In this document: in pieces, positions 34,690-48,170 of the stretch
How the letters are laid out: each line of letters starts with the position of its first letter
How positions within the stretch are numbered: the first letter of the stretch is position 1
From: Labyrinthula sp. Ha
Taxonomy: Eukaryota; Sar; Bigyra; Labyrinthulida; Labyrinthulaceae
Assembly: GCA_015227615.1 (NCBI GenBank)
Contig: JAALGZ010000030.1
Span: forward strand, 186,001-250,000
Length of the DNA stretch: 64,000 bases
Direction: 5' to 3'
The notes under the pieces: generated by a model
Database searches by the model: none
What the model saw: the letters and a program-made list of their open reading frames with translations, nothing else
What the model was told of the DNA's origin: nothing
Made by a program: the position numbers and the translations under genes

Positions 34690-37600
34690 CTATGAAGATT
34701 CCTACTATTAAGATACCCATGGTGTTAGACCTGGTTGCGGCAAACAAGGTATTGCATAGGGATGTCAATATACTCCCCATACTTGAAACGCAACTAGTCA
34801 ACACGGCACCGGCACGTTTTTACGGATGCCTGGATGTCGTGAGCGGATTCGATCAGTTATCAATTACTGACCCCGCTATGAAATATTTCAACCTTATGAC
34901 TACTTATGGTGTGTTCCAATTACAATTTGCGCCAATGGGATGTCATTCGACTCCGGTATTTTTTCACCAGCGCATGGTGGATCATATTGCGGCGGCTAAT
35001 TATAATAAAGAAGGCAACGGGATCGTTCAATGGATTGACGATACGTTGATACACGCGAAGGATTTTAAGCGCTATATCAGAATATTAGAAGATGTTTTGC
35101 GCAATTTGCGGAAATGGAAAGTGAGAATTAGCCCGACGAAATCAATATTATTTACGACGGGTATTGAGTATTGCGGAAGGATTCTGCAGAATGGCGGGTG
35201 GAATTATTCGAAGAAATATTATGAAAAGATTTTGCTTGTCCCAAAGCCCGAGTATGTATATGAGTTAGCGAAGCTCTTACACTTGGCGCAATGGTTGACA
35301 TCGGCGGTTCCGGAAATGGCGGAACTTAGAGATAAGATTATGTTGTTTTACCCTGAGATGAAGGGAAAGAAGAAAAAGCTTTTAAAAGAGAAAAAGCGAA
35401 TTTTATGGAACGAAGAATTAGAGGCGGCATTTAAGCGCTTCAAGCAGAGGTTGGCGGATGCCGCAAAGGCGCGCCTACAGCACTACGATCGGAACATGGA
35501 CTTGATACTAGTAACCGACGCGTCGGATAAATACCATAGTGCCATCCTATTCCAAGCGCGACAGGAAGAGCGCGGAAAGGACTTATTAAAAAAGACGGTT
35601 TATCCTATGATGTTCTTTAGCGGAAAGTTTGACGCAAGTCAACTTGTGTGGGGTATATGTCATAAGGAACTATACCCTATAATCCGAACATTTAATAAAC
35701 TTTCATACTTATTGCCATTCCACCCGACAGCAGTGCAAGTATATACAGATCACCTCAACCTGAAGGCTATACTGCAAGGCGGATCAAAGATAAATCATGG
35801 ACATCTTAACCGCCTACAACGCTGGATGGTGATTCTTGAACACGTGTTAGTTGACATTCATCACGTTGGCGGAGATAGTAATATTTTCGCAGACATGCTC
35901 TTGCGATGGGCGGCAACGCCGGAAAGAGAGAGACAAAGGGTAGACTCGATTCGGATAATGAGAGCGGCAATCCGTCGTGATCGGAAGGAATCTGATGTGT
36001 CATTGGGTCCACAGCTATCTTTGACATCTCGAGAACGTAAATATTATAGGAGGATGTTCAGACATCCATTGGATATCGATGAAGAATCGGATCGGTGGAG
36101 TCCATTGAAGGATAAGTACACTGATTCTGACTCGGATTCGCTTGGCACGGGAACTTTGGGCCCGTGGTATGAAAATGATGGAATCAGCCATGGCTTGAGG
36201 CCAGATGGTGGATTAGAAATCAAAATTGAACAGCCGAGCTTGGAAGAAGAGTACAGCCGGTTAGCATTAGTGGATACGGAATCTGCTGTATCTTTAGATG
36301 AGATTGGAACTTGGGTTTCAACCCAAATTGTGAAATCTGATAACTCTTCTAACGAAGAAGTTAAAATCGAAGTACCTCGAGTTGGACTCGATGTACTAGT
36401 TTCTGAATTAAGGCTTTCTCCTAAGAAACAGAAGGAAAAGCTAACTCTTGAGAGGATGCGAGCCTTAGATAAGGATCGTATTTCGTGTTTGAATCCGTAC
36501 TACCATGGAGAATGGAAGCGGATTTCGGAAAAAGAACTTTTGGATGCTCAAAAGCGTGAAGTTTTGGGTGATGGTTTAGAAATTTCTGAGGAGGAGGGAA
36601 GGATTATCATTCCCAAATCATTGTTCGAACGCCAACTTGTTCACATTCATTTGGCGAATAGACACGGCTCTAGGATCCAAGATGTAGGGGAAGTTAGGCG
36701 ATTTAAGTGGAAGATATCTTCGAGCTATGGCCCGAAGGCATCAGCGAAAACAGTAATGCTTGGATTGAGATCTAATTGCATCCACTGTAATAGGGCACCG
36801 AAATTGGTGAAAACAAATTTGAGATTGGTTACTGAGGCTAGAAGACCTAAAGAGGTTCTTGTAGCTGATTTTTTATATGTTAATGCCAAGGGGTATATTT
36901 TGGTTATAACTGATGCGTTTTCTCGATTTTGTTTTCTTCATTATGCTCCTAAGGCTGATGCAAGAACGGTGGTTAGGAAACTAAGTAAAGTTCATACTTA
37001 CTGGAGATTAGCGGTGGAGCTTACCTTAGTAACGGGTAGGGGCTCCCATTTTGCGAACCAATTACTTGAATTATTGCAAAAGGAGGTTCGATTTACTCAA
37101 AATTACGCAGTGAGTTATGCTAGTTGGACCAATGGGGAAGTAGAGATTGTTCATAGGAAAGTTCTGAGCTTCTTGCGAAGTTTGGTTTCAGAACTTAGGT
37201 TACAATGGGATCAGTGGCCGGATGTGATTGAGTCAGTAATGACTGCAGTCAATGAGGTTCCTTTGCCTAGTAGGAAGCTTCCGGGCATGAAGGATGCTCC
37301 GAGTGCTACTCTGTTGTTTTTAAATACAGACCCCACTAGAGAGCATATTGAAACGGAGGCTTTTCACAAAGTAATCTTTCGAAGATTGGAGATAAGCAGG
37401 GTGCGATTAGGGTTGATAAGGATATCCTATATCGTCTGTCGATGGATTTCCGTCGTGAGCTTGATGAGATGCATAGCCAGGTAGCTGATTATGTATCGCT
37501 CATGAAGAGGAAGAGAAATGAGTATTGGAATAAGCGCCAAAAGAGAGTCGACAAGGCTTGCATACGTTATGTGCCTGGAGACTGGTGCTTAATTAGTACA

Positions 37601-39520
37601 AAGAATACTCCTAGGGAAGGCAATAAGATCAAGTTAATCTGGTCAGGGCCGGTTAACGTTATTGAATTTCTCTCATCGAATGTCTATAGGGTTAGGTTAT
37701 TGAATGGGGAGACCCAGATTGTACATGGAAGTCGTCTTTACTTCTATGAGCCTGACGATTTCGTACCTGATGATTCACTTCGGAAGGTTTCTATAAATAA
37801 TTGGGGTGAACTTGAGGTTCAAAAGTTTTTAGAGGTAAGATATTCAAAAGGTGAATATCTTGTTAGAATTAGGTTGAAGGGTTTTTAGCCCGTAGATGAT
37901 ACATGGGAGCCGTTGCTCACCATGTATAAGGTTTTAAAAAAGCTTACTCTTAAATTTCTGGGAGAAAAGCGAATTTTGAATAGGAAAAAGTTAGTTAGGA
38001 AGCAAGCGCAAGCTTGGTTAGATAGGAAATTTGCTATTGACGTTTCGGCAGCTTGGGTAGAGAGACTCCACCCTAGCTTGTTACACTGTTTGAAAGATAA
38101 GGAAGATCTTAGTATTTGGGGGAAACTCCCTGGACGAAGAGATTTTGTCTCTGGTTGGAAGGATTATGATCATAAACTGATTAGAAATCTTATTTTAAGA
38201 TTTGGAATGGGTAGTTTTGAGCAATTTACGCTGTACATGCCTTATAAATCGAAGGTAATGATGCATTCGGATTTGCAAAGGAAACTAGGGAGGATGGATT
38301 TGGCTCCGTTGAGGGGGCAGTTCATCGATATTGATAAGGGGAAGGTTACCTCGGAGAGGTTTTCCCTTAATAGGTTGGAATTTAATAGGAGATTTGACTC
38401 GCTGGGATCAGCTAAGTCATTTTTGAAGGAGACTTGTCCGGAAGGAGTAAGTCAATCGTATAGGAACGCTTTCGAACGAAAGAAAAAAGAGGTTGAGACG
38501 ATGGTTAAAATTTGTGAAGATCGTTTCATTAAACTTTAACAAAATCTGGGGTCGAGAGCTGGGATGAAATGTTCGTATCTCTTATGCTCACTAGAGCTAA
38601 GTCGTAATAGGTACCTACACGAAGTCTTGGACAAAGATTACCCTAAAGAGTTAGTTTCAAAAATTGAAGGTGTACTTGTTGCTCCAGTTGAGTGCGAGTT
38701 ATCTGGGGGAAGTCTTGTTACAGGATTTGAGCATGTACAGACTTTTATGCTTAAACGTCTTTGTGGCAATTTATGTTTGGTTGGTTTTGAAGGAAGTCCT
38801 TTTTGGACAAGGATTTGCGTCCCACCTCGAGATAAACTTTGGTTTACTGTGGACTTGTATAAGTCGGCGATTTTAACTGAGTGGCCTGGGGATAAGGTGG
38901 ATTTATTGTTAATGGATCCTCCTTGGGCAATAGGACAGGAAAACCCAATCAGAGGATTGAGAGTTCCTTATGTACGAAAACCAGATCCTCAAGTTTTGAA
39001 TCTGAGTTTGGAAGATCTTAAAGTTTCGTTTGTAGCAATTTGGGTAGTGGTGCGAACACTCACTTTAACTTTGGATAATATGTTTGATAGGGGATATGAC
39101 CTAATACATATCATAGAATGGGTTAAATTGGCACCGAGTGGAAGATTAAGGGCGTCTTTACGCTATTACTTCCAACACTCGGCAGAGTCTTTATTAATTT
39201 TCGTTAATCGAAAAGAACGCACTTCCCCTCTAGTGGTGGAAAAGATAAAGAAACTTAGAAAGGAAAAGTCAATCTTTGCTGATCGCCTAGTGGAAGGCGT
39301 AAAACCTCGAAAGGTTTATGAAATTTTCGGAAGAATCTTTGATAATCGGCATCTTAAGGTAGAACTATTTGCTAGATGTGCTAATCTGAAATCCGGGTGG
39401 ATTCAGATTGGATTAGAGGTGGATCCTTTAGTTTCACATAAAGCATTTGGGTCCTTTGTCCCTAAAGTATTACCTAACGAAAAGGCTATTGAATAGCCTT
39501 TTAGAAGAAGTGGAGGGGGA
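34690..39520 (+). mobile_element. Ty3/gypsy chromovirus C, 5'-truncated, with SANT and MT-A70 cargo
   Basis: Gag and the N-terminal part of RT are absent. The parts are RT with DVVSGFDQL, QFAPMGCHSTPVFF and VQWIDDTLIH (34700-35440), RNase H with LILVTDASDKY and VYTDHLNLKAIL (35450-35950), integrase with VADFLYVN, ITDAFSRFC and ASWTNGEVEIV (36600-37330), chromodomain with YLVRIRLKGF and DTWEPL (37790-37920), a SANT-like segment with ILRFGMGSFEQF (38180-38300) and an MT-A70 domain with LLLMDPPWAIGQ, HIIEWVKL, SAESLLIFVNRKE and KVELFARC (38560-39496). About three to five breaks. A purine tract (AGAAGAAGTGGAGGGGGA) leads to TGTGTGAG at 39521, the LTR start. RT is G+C-richer than the host DNA. Confidence 0.85.
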
Positions 39521-39970
39521 TGTGTGAGTTCTTGTAATTTGTTTTAGAGACTTGTGCTATTTAACTATTATAGAGAGTAGATAATTGAATTATAATTAAA
39601 ATACCCATAGGTCCTAGGTGCTTTTCCTGGGATAATAATTAGGCTAGATTGTACGTGATATTTTGCGCAATTAATCCATAACTAATTAGTACAAATCAAA
39701 GAAAAGATAAAAAGTAACTATAGTATTTGAGAGGTCGAATACTTAGCTATAGTTACGTTTATCTGATCAAAACAAAAGAAACCCTTCGGAAAGTCTTAGG
39801 TTAGTTTACTTCGCGAGTGTGAAGTATCCTAAGCATCGTTTAGAAATAAAGAAACAACTTTAACAAGGAAATTGGCTGTGACCAAGTTTAAGGGTTACTT
39901 TTCACTCTATTTAGTTATCTTCGGTTAGTCACTCGTCGACTGACAAAAAATTCGAAGGAAGCCGGAAGTC
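39521..39970 (+). repeat. LTR plus leader shared by elements C and D
   Basis: Begins TGTGTGAGTTCTTG immediately after the polypurine tract of C and ends just before the gag ATG of D at 39973. It contains GAGGTCGAATACTTAG (39731-39746) and TTAGTCACTCGTCGACTGACAA (39925-39946), both also found at 17416-17622. Only one LTR-like interval lies between the methyltransferase of C and gag of D, so it serves as 3' LTR of one and 5' LTR of the other. The LTR/leader border is not resolved. Confidence 0.55.
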
Positions 39971-42900
39971 AAATGGTACCAGGGAAAGCTCCAGACGTGC
40001 CAGGTCAGGAGCAACCGGGCAGGGACGCAGAGAACTCTGGGGACGAAAACCCTACTACGCACTCAAAAACGACAAGCAGTTTCAACACACCTGCAAAACC
40101 TATTAAAGTACAATCTTTATCACCCTCGTTTACAAATATTACATAAACTGTTTCAACTAGAAGCCCAACTCTTGGTACTTTACCCTTTTCTGCTTTGGAT
40201 GAAGTCACACGTATTCGTCGTGAAGCTAGAAAGCTGTAAGAACAAAAGGCAGCTTTAGAAGATATGTAAGCAGGTCTATTACGCATGAAAGAGAAACAAT
40301 TATCAGAAGCTTTAGAAAGACAGAGTGTCCTGGATCAAGTGGAACTGGAACTTGTTTTTCTCGGGAGAAAATATCGAAGATCTTCTTCCTGGACAACTGG
40401 CTGCAAAGAAACAGTAGGAGGATCAGTTTAAGAAGTTGAGTGAATGGCAAGATCGTCTGACTGCTAAAGAACTGGAGTTACGTACTATAGAAGAATATAT
40501 CAAATCATCTGTTCAAGAATTCAAATCAGGTTGCTAAATCTGCCGTTGATAAGAAACCTCTTGAAACTCCTGAGGAGAAGACGCCTTCAATTCCTGACAA
40601 ATTATCCCAATTTAATGAACCTACTCCTTTTAATCAGTTACCTGAAGATATGGATAAGGGTCGATAGTCAGTAAAATCTTTATCGGTTTGCGATAAATGG
40701 TCTGAGACTGGAATTTCTTACGTTGATCGCGATAAATACAAGAAGAGATACCAGCCTCCAATTCCACCTGCTTATCCAACAAGTAACATGAATCAAGGAT
40801 TTCCACTTGTCCAAGTCCAACTCCCTAGCAAGCTCACGCAACTTACAGGAAAAGAAATAGAAAACTTTTTGCATGAATATAGAAATACAGTTAGAAAATT
40901 TCCAACACTTTCGGTGCAGTCACTTCTCTCAAAGAATGTAGCAGATGCATTAGAGCAAAGAGGGGTAAACATTGATTCATCTGAAGCTATTCTCCGTTAT
41001 TTAACTCACCATCTCCTAAACTTTGAAAAGTCAAAAAGGCTCAAGTGTTTAACTAGGTTGGAGAATGATTTAAAGTGGCCAGGATCAAACTTTGATACAG
41101 CTGAGCAGATTTACTTATTCTTTGATCAAGTCTTTCAAATCTGGAAGCATTTAGATGTAGAAGAAATAAAGTCTCACAAGAAAAAGATACCGAGAAAGGT
41201 CATAGATAGGATTCCACGAGAGTCTGGTGTTCAATATCAAGAATTTACTCTTATTTCCGGGGGTATTCCCTAGCGAAGTTGAAGTCGTTGCTGCTTACTA
41301 GAAGATTTTTTTTAGAAAGAAGAGCCATGAAGATGGATCATGGTATGAAGAAGATTAAGCAAAGGAACAAAAGAACAGCAGTGGCCAACACACTAAAAAC
41401 ATCTAAACCTCCAGCCTCGCTCAATTCCTCTAATGCTTCAGTCTTATCGAATACTAGTTCACATCTTACTATTAATGTAAAAAGGATGGGCGACAAATCT
41501 CGAAATGTATCTCTACTTTTGAAAGATGTGGAAAGTGGAAAGTTTCACTCAGTCAAAGGCCTAGCTGATACCGTAACAGACTTGAATGTCGCCGGTCTGA
41601 CCACGATGAAAAAATTTATGATCAGAGAAGAACAACCTCAATATATTAAAAACGGCACCTTCATGGACAAGAAACCTATCCCCGTTGCGTCCGTAATTGT
41701 TACACACGTTGTCCTTATTCAAGACAACTGGAAGTTGGATCTTAAAGGGCAACGTTTCTTTTGCGTTGACTGGAATGTTCGGGATGAAATTATTATAGGT
41801 GATCGAACTCTTCGCTACTTTGGAGTCAATCTGAATTTGAAGGATGTGCCGAAGGCAGAGAAGATTGAAAAATAGGTTGCAGGCAAGGAAGGTGATGGAG
41901 CTTTGGAGCCAAGTGGAAGCTATCGAAAACATCAAGAGCTCCCGACAAAGCAGGGGTAATATTTTTCGCTAATAATTCATAATGAAGAAGATATTTTAGA
42001 TCCTGACCAGCAGCTGTATTGCTCTATTTCGAAGTACTTTTGTATCTTTATTAGGATGGGATCAACATCGCAAAAAGGAATTTTTTATTATCTCTACAAG
42101 AATCACTTTCGCTTAGCTGAGTCTCTTTTATTTCTGAATAACCCTTTAAATGCTTGGGAGAACAATACACTCCTTTTAAGATCAGGTTTCAAATATTTCT
42201 TATTCTTGAATACCGAAAAAAGAGGCATCCCTTTGGTTCATCAAAGTGGAGGGGATATAGTGGAGGATGCTGTTGACGTGGATTCTTTTCTTGTTTCAAC
42301 ATTACCTAACCTTCTTTACGAGGGGTAGCAGGAAATTACAGTATCTTCAGCCCCTGCTTCTAAAAATGGTATTAGATTCGAAAATATTTCTGGTAATTTT
42401 ATTATTAACAAGGTCGATGCGCTTCCTTTATCCGTCATCAAGGATAACTATACGGAACATGTTGACAACCTTGGCCCGGATGAGCCGATCCAGCCTATAC
42501 TTATCTCCAACATGATACACAATATGCCTGAGGAGTTTAATGAAGTGGGCATCGGGGAGGGCAATAAATCAAAAAAAAGGAAGAACTAGAGAGCTTAAGA
42601 AGTATGATCTTCGCAAAAGTTTCTGAGTCTACACTCACAGATGAGTAGAAGGAAGCCATTACTCGGGTTATTTCTGGGAACATGTCTAGTTGGGGCATCA
42701 AAGAGTCCAACGTCCAGATGTCTCTTATGTCACCAATTGAGGTGTCTTTGGTAGAGGGGTGTCGCATTCTTCGTTCAGACGGTTACCATCTCACAGTTGA
42801 CGAAGAGAATTTTTTAGATCTCAAATACAAGACTCTTGAAGCAGCCGGAATCGTGGAAAGATCCACTAACCCAACCTGTGGATATCCAGTTTTAGCTGTA

Positions 42901-45900
42901 GAAAAGAAACTTAAGAACCCTCCTGATTGGTCTCAATATTAAAATTAGGCTACAGTCAAATGGAAACAGGACAATATCTTGAATCATTATCAAATGGTGG
43001 CTAACATGATCCGCCTAAACAAGATAACTGTTCCTACACCTTTAAATTTACCTAATTTAGAAATACAATTTTTATCAATTACCAACAGCAGTTTTTATCT
43101 TACTCTTGATATTTTAAGTGAATATGGTTTTCTCCCAGTAGCGGAAATGGATCGTGTCATTTTTGCTTTGGTCACTAGACGATCTGCCTGGAGGATGAAG
43201 GGCGCCCCAATGGGGTGGTTCAACACTCCAGTTTTATTTTTTGAGAGAGTAATTACGGAAATTATTCATGCAGATGGAGAGCAGGATCTTTTCAATGTCC
43301 CTACAAATGGGGTTATTGCCTGGCTCGATGATCATTTAGTTTACTCTCATTCTTTTGAAGAGTTGTTGGTTATTTTCGAGAGGTTACTTAAGCAAGCTGC
43401 GCGAAAAAAAGTTCGTTTCAACCTTCGCAAATACGATATTTGTTCCCCTACAACAGTCTGGTGTGGCAGGGAGATCCACAAGGGCAGATAGAACTTCGAC
43501 CCAACTTTTTATGAAAAGAGCTTGAACATGAAGCCAGTCTCTCGTCACCAGATGACTCAGCTGGTTTATTTGGCTAACTGGATCTCTCCAAATATTCCAA
43601 AGCTGGATGAATTACGCAGACCATTTCAAGATTCTGTAAACCTGAAGGGGAAGAAGCTAGTGAAAATCGAAAGGCTTAAAGAGGCCATCCACTGGACCCC
43701 TGAGCTATAAATAGCCTACAAGAATCTGCTAGAGGGAATTGTAGAGGGGGGCAAGATATTTCTCTCAAATTATGATCATACAGCTCCTTTACTTTTATTT
43801 ACTGATAACTCTAAAGACACATGGTCTATCGCAGTTTTTCAAGATTCTCCTGAGAATGTTACAAACGATGTAAGGACACTAAAACCAGGTCCGCTTATTT
43901 TTCTTAGTTGAGAATTTACACCAAGTGGAACTCGCTAGCATATCAGTTCAGAAGAATTATACCCCATGATCTATTCATTCCAGCGTATTGGGTTTTTACT
44001 CCGAACACACATTGGTGGTATCTATATATACATCGATCACAAGGCACTAATCACAGTTGTTCGAGTCAAAGAGAACAATAAGCGCATTTATTGGGATCGG
44101 TTGTACCGCTGGATAATAAGATTACAGTCTGTTGACTTCGTGATCTTCCACATTAGCTCCTGAGATAATTTTGTTTCAGATCTTTTAACTAGATGGGATA
44201 CGGACGATGCAGAAGATATTTCTAAAATCGCTAAATGCTCGTGGGAAGTTCATCTGGATGAAGAATATTTCAAAGATAAGGGAGAACTCCCATTAATTAT
44301 TGATTCAATCGGGGGTTCTTATTTGGATGCTGACCCAGTTTTATTTGACAACAAAGATTGCTTTGAGGTTGACTTCTTAAATCAGGATGATGCTCTAGAA
44401 TATGAAAGATCATTAATAGGAAGAAATTTTTGTGCTAGGGTAAATACAACTCAAAACCCACTAAGCCCCCAATCAGTTTATGTTCATTCGAATTATTCAA
44501 ATGTCAAAGATTTTTTATTCACAGAACATATATCTTATTTATCTCCTTTTTATTCAAAGAAAGATAAGGTAGAAGTCAATTCAGGAATTAAAAAATCAAA
44601 GCAGAATGAATTAGACGAAGGATATTTATCAGAATGCGATCTTGTTGAAGGTCTATATTCTTTTCAGAGCGAGCTTTTAGTCCCATGTACACTCTTGGCT
44701 CAGTTATTGGTGAAGAATGGTATTGACAAACGTCATCCATCGCTCTCCTTTGAGAAGAAATCTTTATCTAATATATATATCCATAGAATTCCGAAAGGAG
44801 ATTTATTAAGTTTGTTGTAGTCATATCGGAAACGTTGCCTTCACTGCCAATGAGAACCTCACTTACTAAGGAGACCTTATAACTTTACTAATTTAGCTAA
44901 GAGAGCGCGGGATATTTTGCGAGCAGATTATTTATATATAAATAAAAAGCACTATATTTTAGTTCTGATGGACTCTCATACCCGCAAGATTGTGCTCTTT
45001 TATTCTACTTCTCCTACAGCTGATACTATGGCTAATGCATTACTTCAATGGCGAACTGATCTTGGTTTCAATGACTATTTTCTTGTTATTACAGATCATG
45101 GTTCTCATTTTGCAAATCGTTTAGTTGAAACACTTTCAAAGAAGATAGGCTTCGAACAGTCTTTCTCCGTAGCGTATTCTCCTTGGATCAATGGATCTAT
45201 AGAAACTATAAATTCTTCCATTTTACGTTGTTTACGAAGTTTAGTGTCACAATATCGACTGCATGAATCAGAGTGACCTCAGTTGTTGAATACTATTTCT
45301 TACATCATTAATAATCAACCAATGGAAAGAAGAATGATTAAAACTCCAAACGAACTATTCTTATTTTACAAATTAACTACTCCTCTAATTCAACGTTCTC
45401 CCAAACATTTTGCAATTAATATTTCAAATTAAATTAAAGAGCCTATCAATGTCGAAGAACTAATTTCAGATGCTGAAGAAATTCGAGTCGCTATAGATCA
45501 GGTACAAGAAGAAGTCTATAACTCTGTCAAGCTAAAGAGAGACCTTGAAAACTCTCGTTTAAATAAAAAGCATAGGATGATCATGCAGTTTTCCCAGGGA
45601 GATTATGTCCTAGTTTCTGAACACGACACCTTAAACGCCAACGAAAAAAACACGTTTAAGTTGGTTAGGACCGTATCAAGTCACTGATATCATTTCTAAA
45701 GACGTATATGAAGTTGAAAGTTTACTTAGAAAACGTCGTGTGGTCCATACCTCCAGGCTATGATTTTATGGCGATGAAAAGCCAACTGGAAATGAGAGCC
45801 TTAAGGCACTTTTTACACATAATTTTCAAGCTCTCGAAATTGATAAAATAAAAAAGTTCCAGCTACGTGGGAACTCTACACCTGAATACCAGATTCTTAT

Positions 45901-47640
45901 TACATGGCTTGGATTTGACTCCCAAAACGATAGTTGGGAGGCATTAGATGTGATTTACAGGGATGTTCCTCTCTTAGTTCGCAGTTTTGTCAATAAGATG
46001 AGAAACAATTATCGCAAAGATGCTATTCTTGCTTATCTTCGCAGATTGGACAACAATTCATCGGAGGGGGAGGCCTTATTAAGGCAAACAACAGCTGTCA
46101 ATTATAAGTCAACAACAAATTTTGCTTTAGATGAGAATTCAAATACTTTGGGTTGGTATGAAGAAGAGAAAGGAGTTCTAGTTTGTTTGGTTAAACGCTT
46201 TGGTTGTGGAAATTACAAGAAGTTTCAAAGCCAGACTTATTTACCTTTTAGAAGTAAACAACAAATTTCTACATAGATTCAAAACATTCTTAATTTACAA
46301 TCAATTAGTATGTTTCATGGACTACATTTTGATCTATACGATGCTCGTGAATATCTTAAAGAAGATATGGGTATTACAAAGTTTCATAAGAATTTACCTG
46401 GCAAAACTAATATGTTTTCTGAGCGTGATGCGTTCCTTCGTGTGTTCAAGAGCAGATTGTGCAGTGAAGATTTATCTAACACTCATGTTCCTTATTTCCG
46501 AAGATTGAATGACTTAAGACATATCAAGCTAATGGTTTCTGAAGCCAATGATGAAGAATGTAGACCTTTCATGGCTAAGTCAAAAGTTACTCCGGACTGG
46601 CTAAAATCAAAACTTTCTAATCATTAACTCTTGTTAGAAGAGGTTTATTTGGACAACAAGGGTTTATTCGATCATTTCTGTTTTTTAGTTTTTCTTAACG
46701 AAGATATTTGGATGACCATCAGTGATTATTGGTGTACAGTGGCCAATGCTGAAGATGATTCATATTTACAACTTCGTTCTGGTCCTCAATTTTATATTTC
46801 CGAAGACGGTTTTTCAATTACTCTTGAGCTACACGGCGAACATGTTTCTCTTACTTTATTGGATTTACCTAACTCAAACAAACTTATTTTGGTTTATCGT
46901 GGCGGTAATGTATTCCTGGTTTCTGGAACCACTTTACAAGTTTATTTTAAGCCCACATTCTCTAGAATTATATTGGAAAACGTCTTTACTCTAAACTTTG
47001 TTCATCCTAATAGAAACATGGATATCTTTACTTTGGTGGTAACGGATCCCCCGTGGAGGGTTGGTACTTCAAATCCTACTAGAGGAGTTTCCTTAGAATA
47101 TCCTACTTATCTCTGGATCAGTTTTCGAAGATCAAACTTCCGCTGCGAAATTTTCCTCATGGATCACTTCATTCGTCTGGGTTACAAACTATTCTTATAA
47201 CACAGTTCTACAATGGGCTAGTTCTCTAGATTACTACTTTTACGACGAAATAATTTGGGTCAAAAAAAAATCTTTCTGGAAAACTACATAAGAGTTTGGG
47301 TTATATTTTTTAACATAGCAAAAAAAATTGCTTAATTCTTATACGCAAAGAAAGCGACTAGGTTACTTATTCCGAGACTTTCATCGAAATCTTTTCACAT
47401 CAATTTCAGAACACTTTTCATTCACGCCCGGAAAGTCCTTCCGTGAAAAATGAACTCTTTTACAACTTACTCGATCGCAGTTTTCCTCATCACAATAAGA
47501 TCGAGTTTTTCGCTCGCACTAACAACGTGTGTTGTCGCTGGACATCAACTGGATTAGATCTATATCCTTCTTTTCATGCTAATTATCACTAACCCGGTTG
47601 GATCCCTTATTTCGGGGGGGGATCTCTTTCCCAGTTAGAT
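39521..47640 (+). mobile_element. Ty3/gypsy chromovirus D with SANT and MT-A70 cargo, broken
   Basis: Plus-strand parts: gag (from 39973; helical region around EIENFLHEYRNTV) with a degenerate protease region (41480-41870), RT with TLDILSEYGF, KGAPMGWFNTPVLFF and IAWLDDHLVYS (42980-43490), RNase H with ISSEELYPMIYSFQRIG and IYIDHKALITV (43790-44160), integrase with RADYLYINKKHYILV, VITDHGSHFAN and SPWINGSIETIN (44910-45400), chromodomain with QILITWLGFDSQNDSWE (45830-45960), SANT-like segment with KRFGCGNYKKF and RSKQQI (46190-46280), and MT-A70 with VVTDPPWRVG, NPTRG and IEFFARTNN (46980-47560). Closer to A than to C in most blocks. About ten or more breaks. No 3' LTR was found. Confidence 0.85.
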
Positions 47641-48170
47641 GTTTATGTTTCAAGGTACCGAATAGCGGAAAGAATGTGTGTACTATAGCTTTTGTAATGT
47701 CTAACAGTAACATTGGTATAGTCACTTTGATTTTTAGTGTCGTATAACCGTTACACTTAAGACTAAACACTTGAGATGCAAAAGCTAAACATCTATTAAA
47801 CTTGATTCTGAAACAGCGCGTAAAGATATTTCATATCCGCTCTAACATTTCTAAGAACTTACCGACTCATAGAGGCACCACCCCCGTTCATTTCTTCCTT
47901 ACTCAGTACTCTTTGCTCTGAAAAATTAAAAAAAGCTAATAGGAACTAAATAAAATTAAAACTAGCTCTCATATATTTTTGAAATATTAGGAAACTTCAT
48001 CACCTGTCTATTTTTAGCTTATCAATAGGTTTCACCTTTGAGTCTTAGGACGTACCAGAGAAAAAAGGCTTCAAATAAGAAAATGAAAATTTGCCCAAAA
48101 TCGTGTCCAAGGGCAATGAGTTTTAGCCGTTTAGTAGAACTATCCCTGAAGATAACCGTTATAATAAAAC
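47640..48170. other. Gap between element D and the membrane-protein gene at 48171
   Basis: AT-rich, without recognisable coding sequence. It should contain the upstream region of the gene starting at 48171. The 3' LTR of D, if present, was not recognisable here. Confidence 0.35.
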
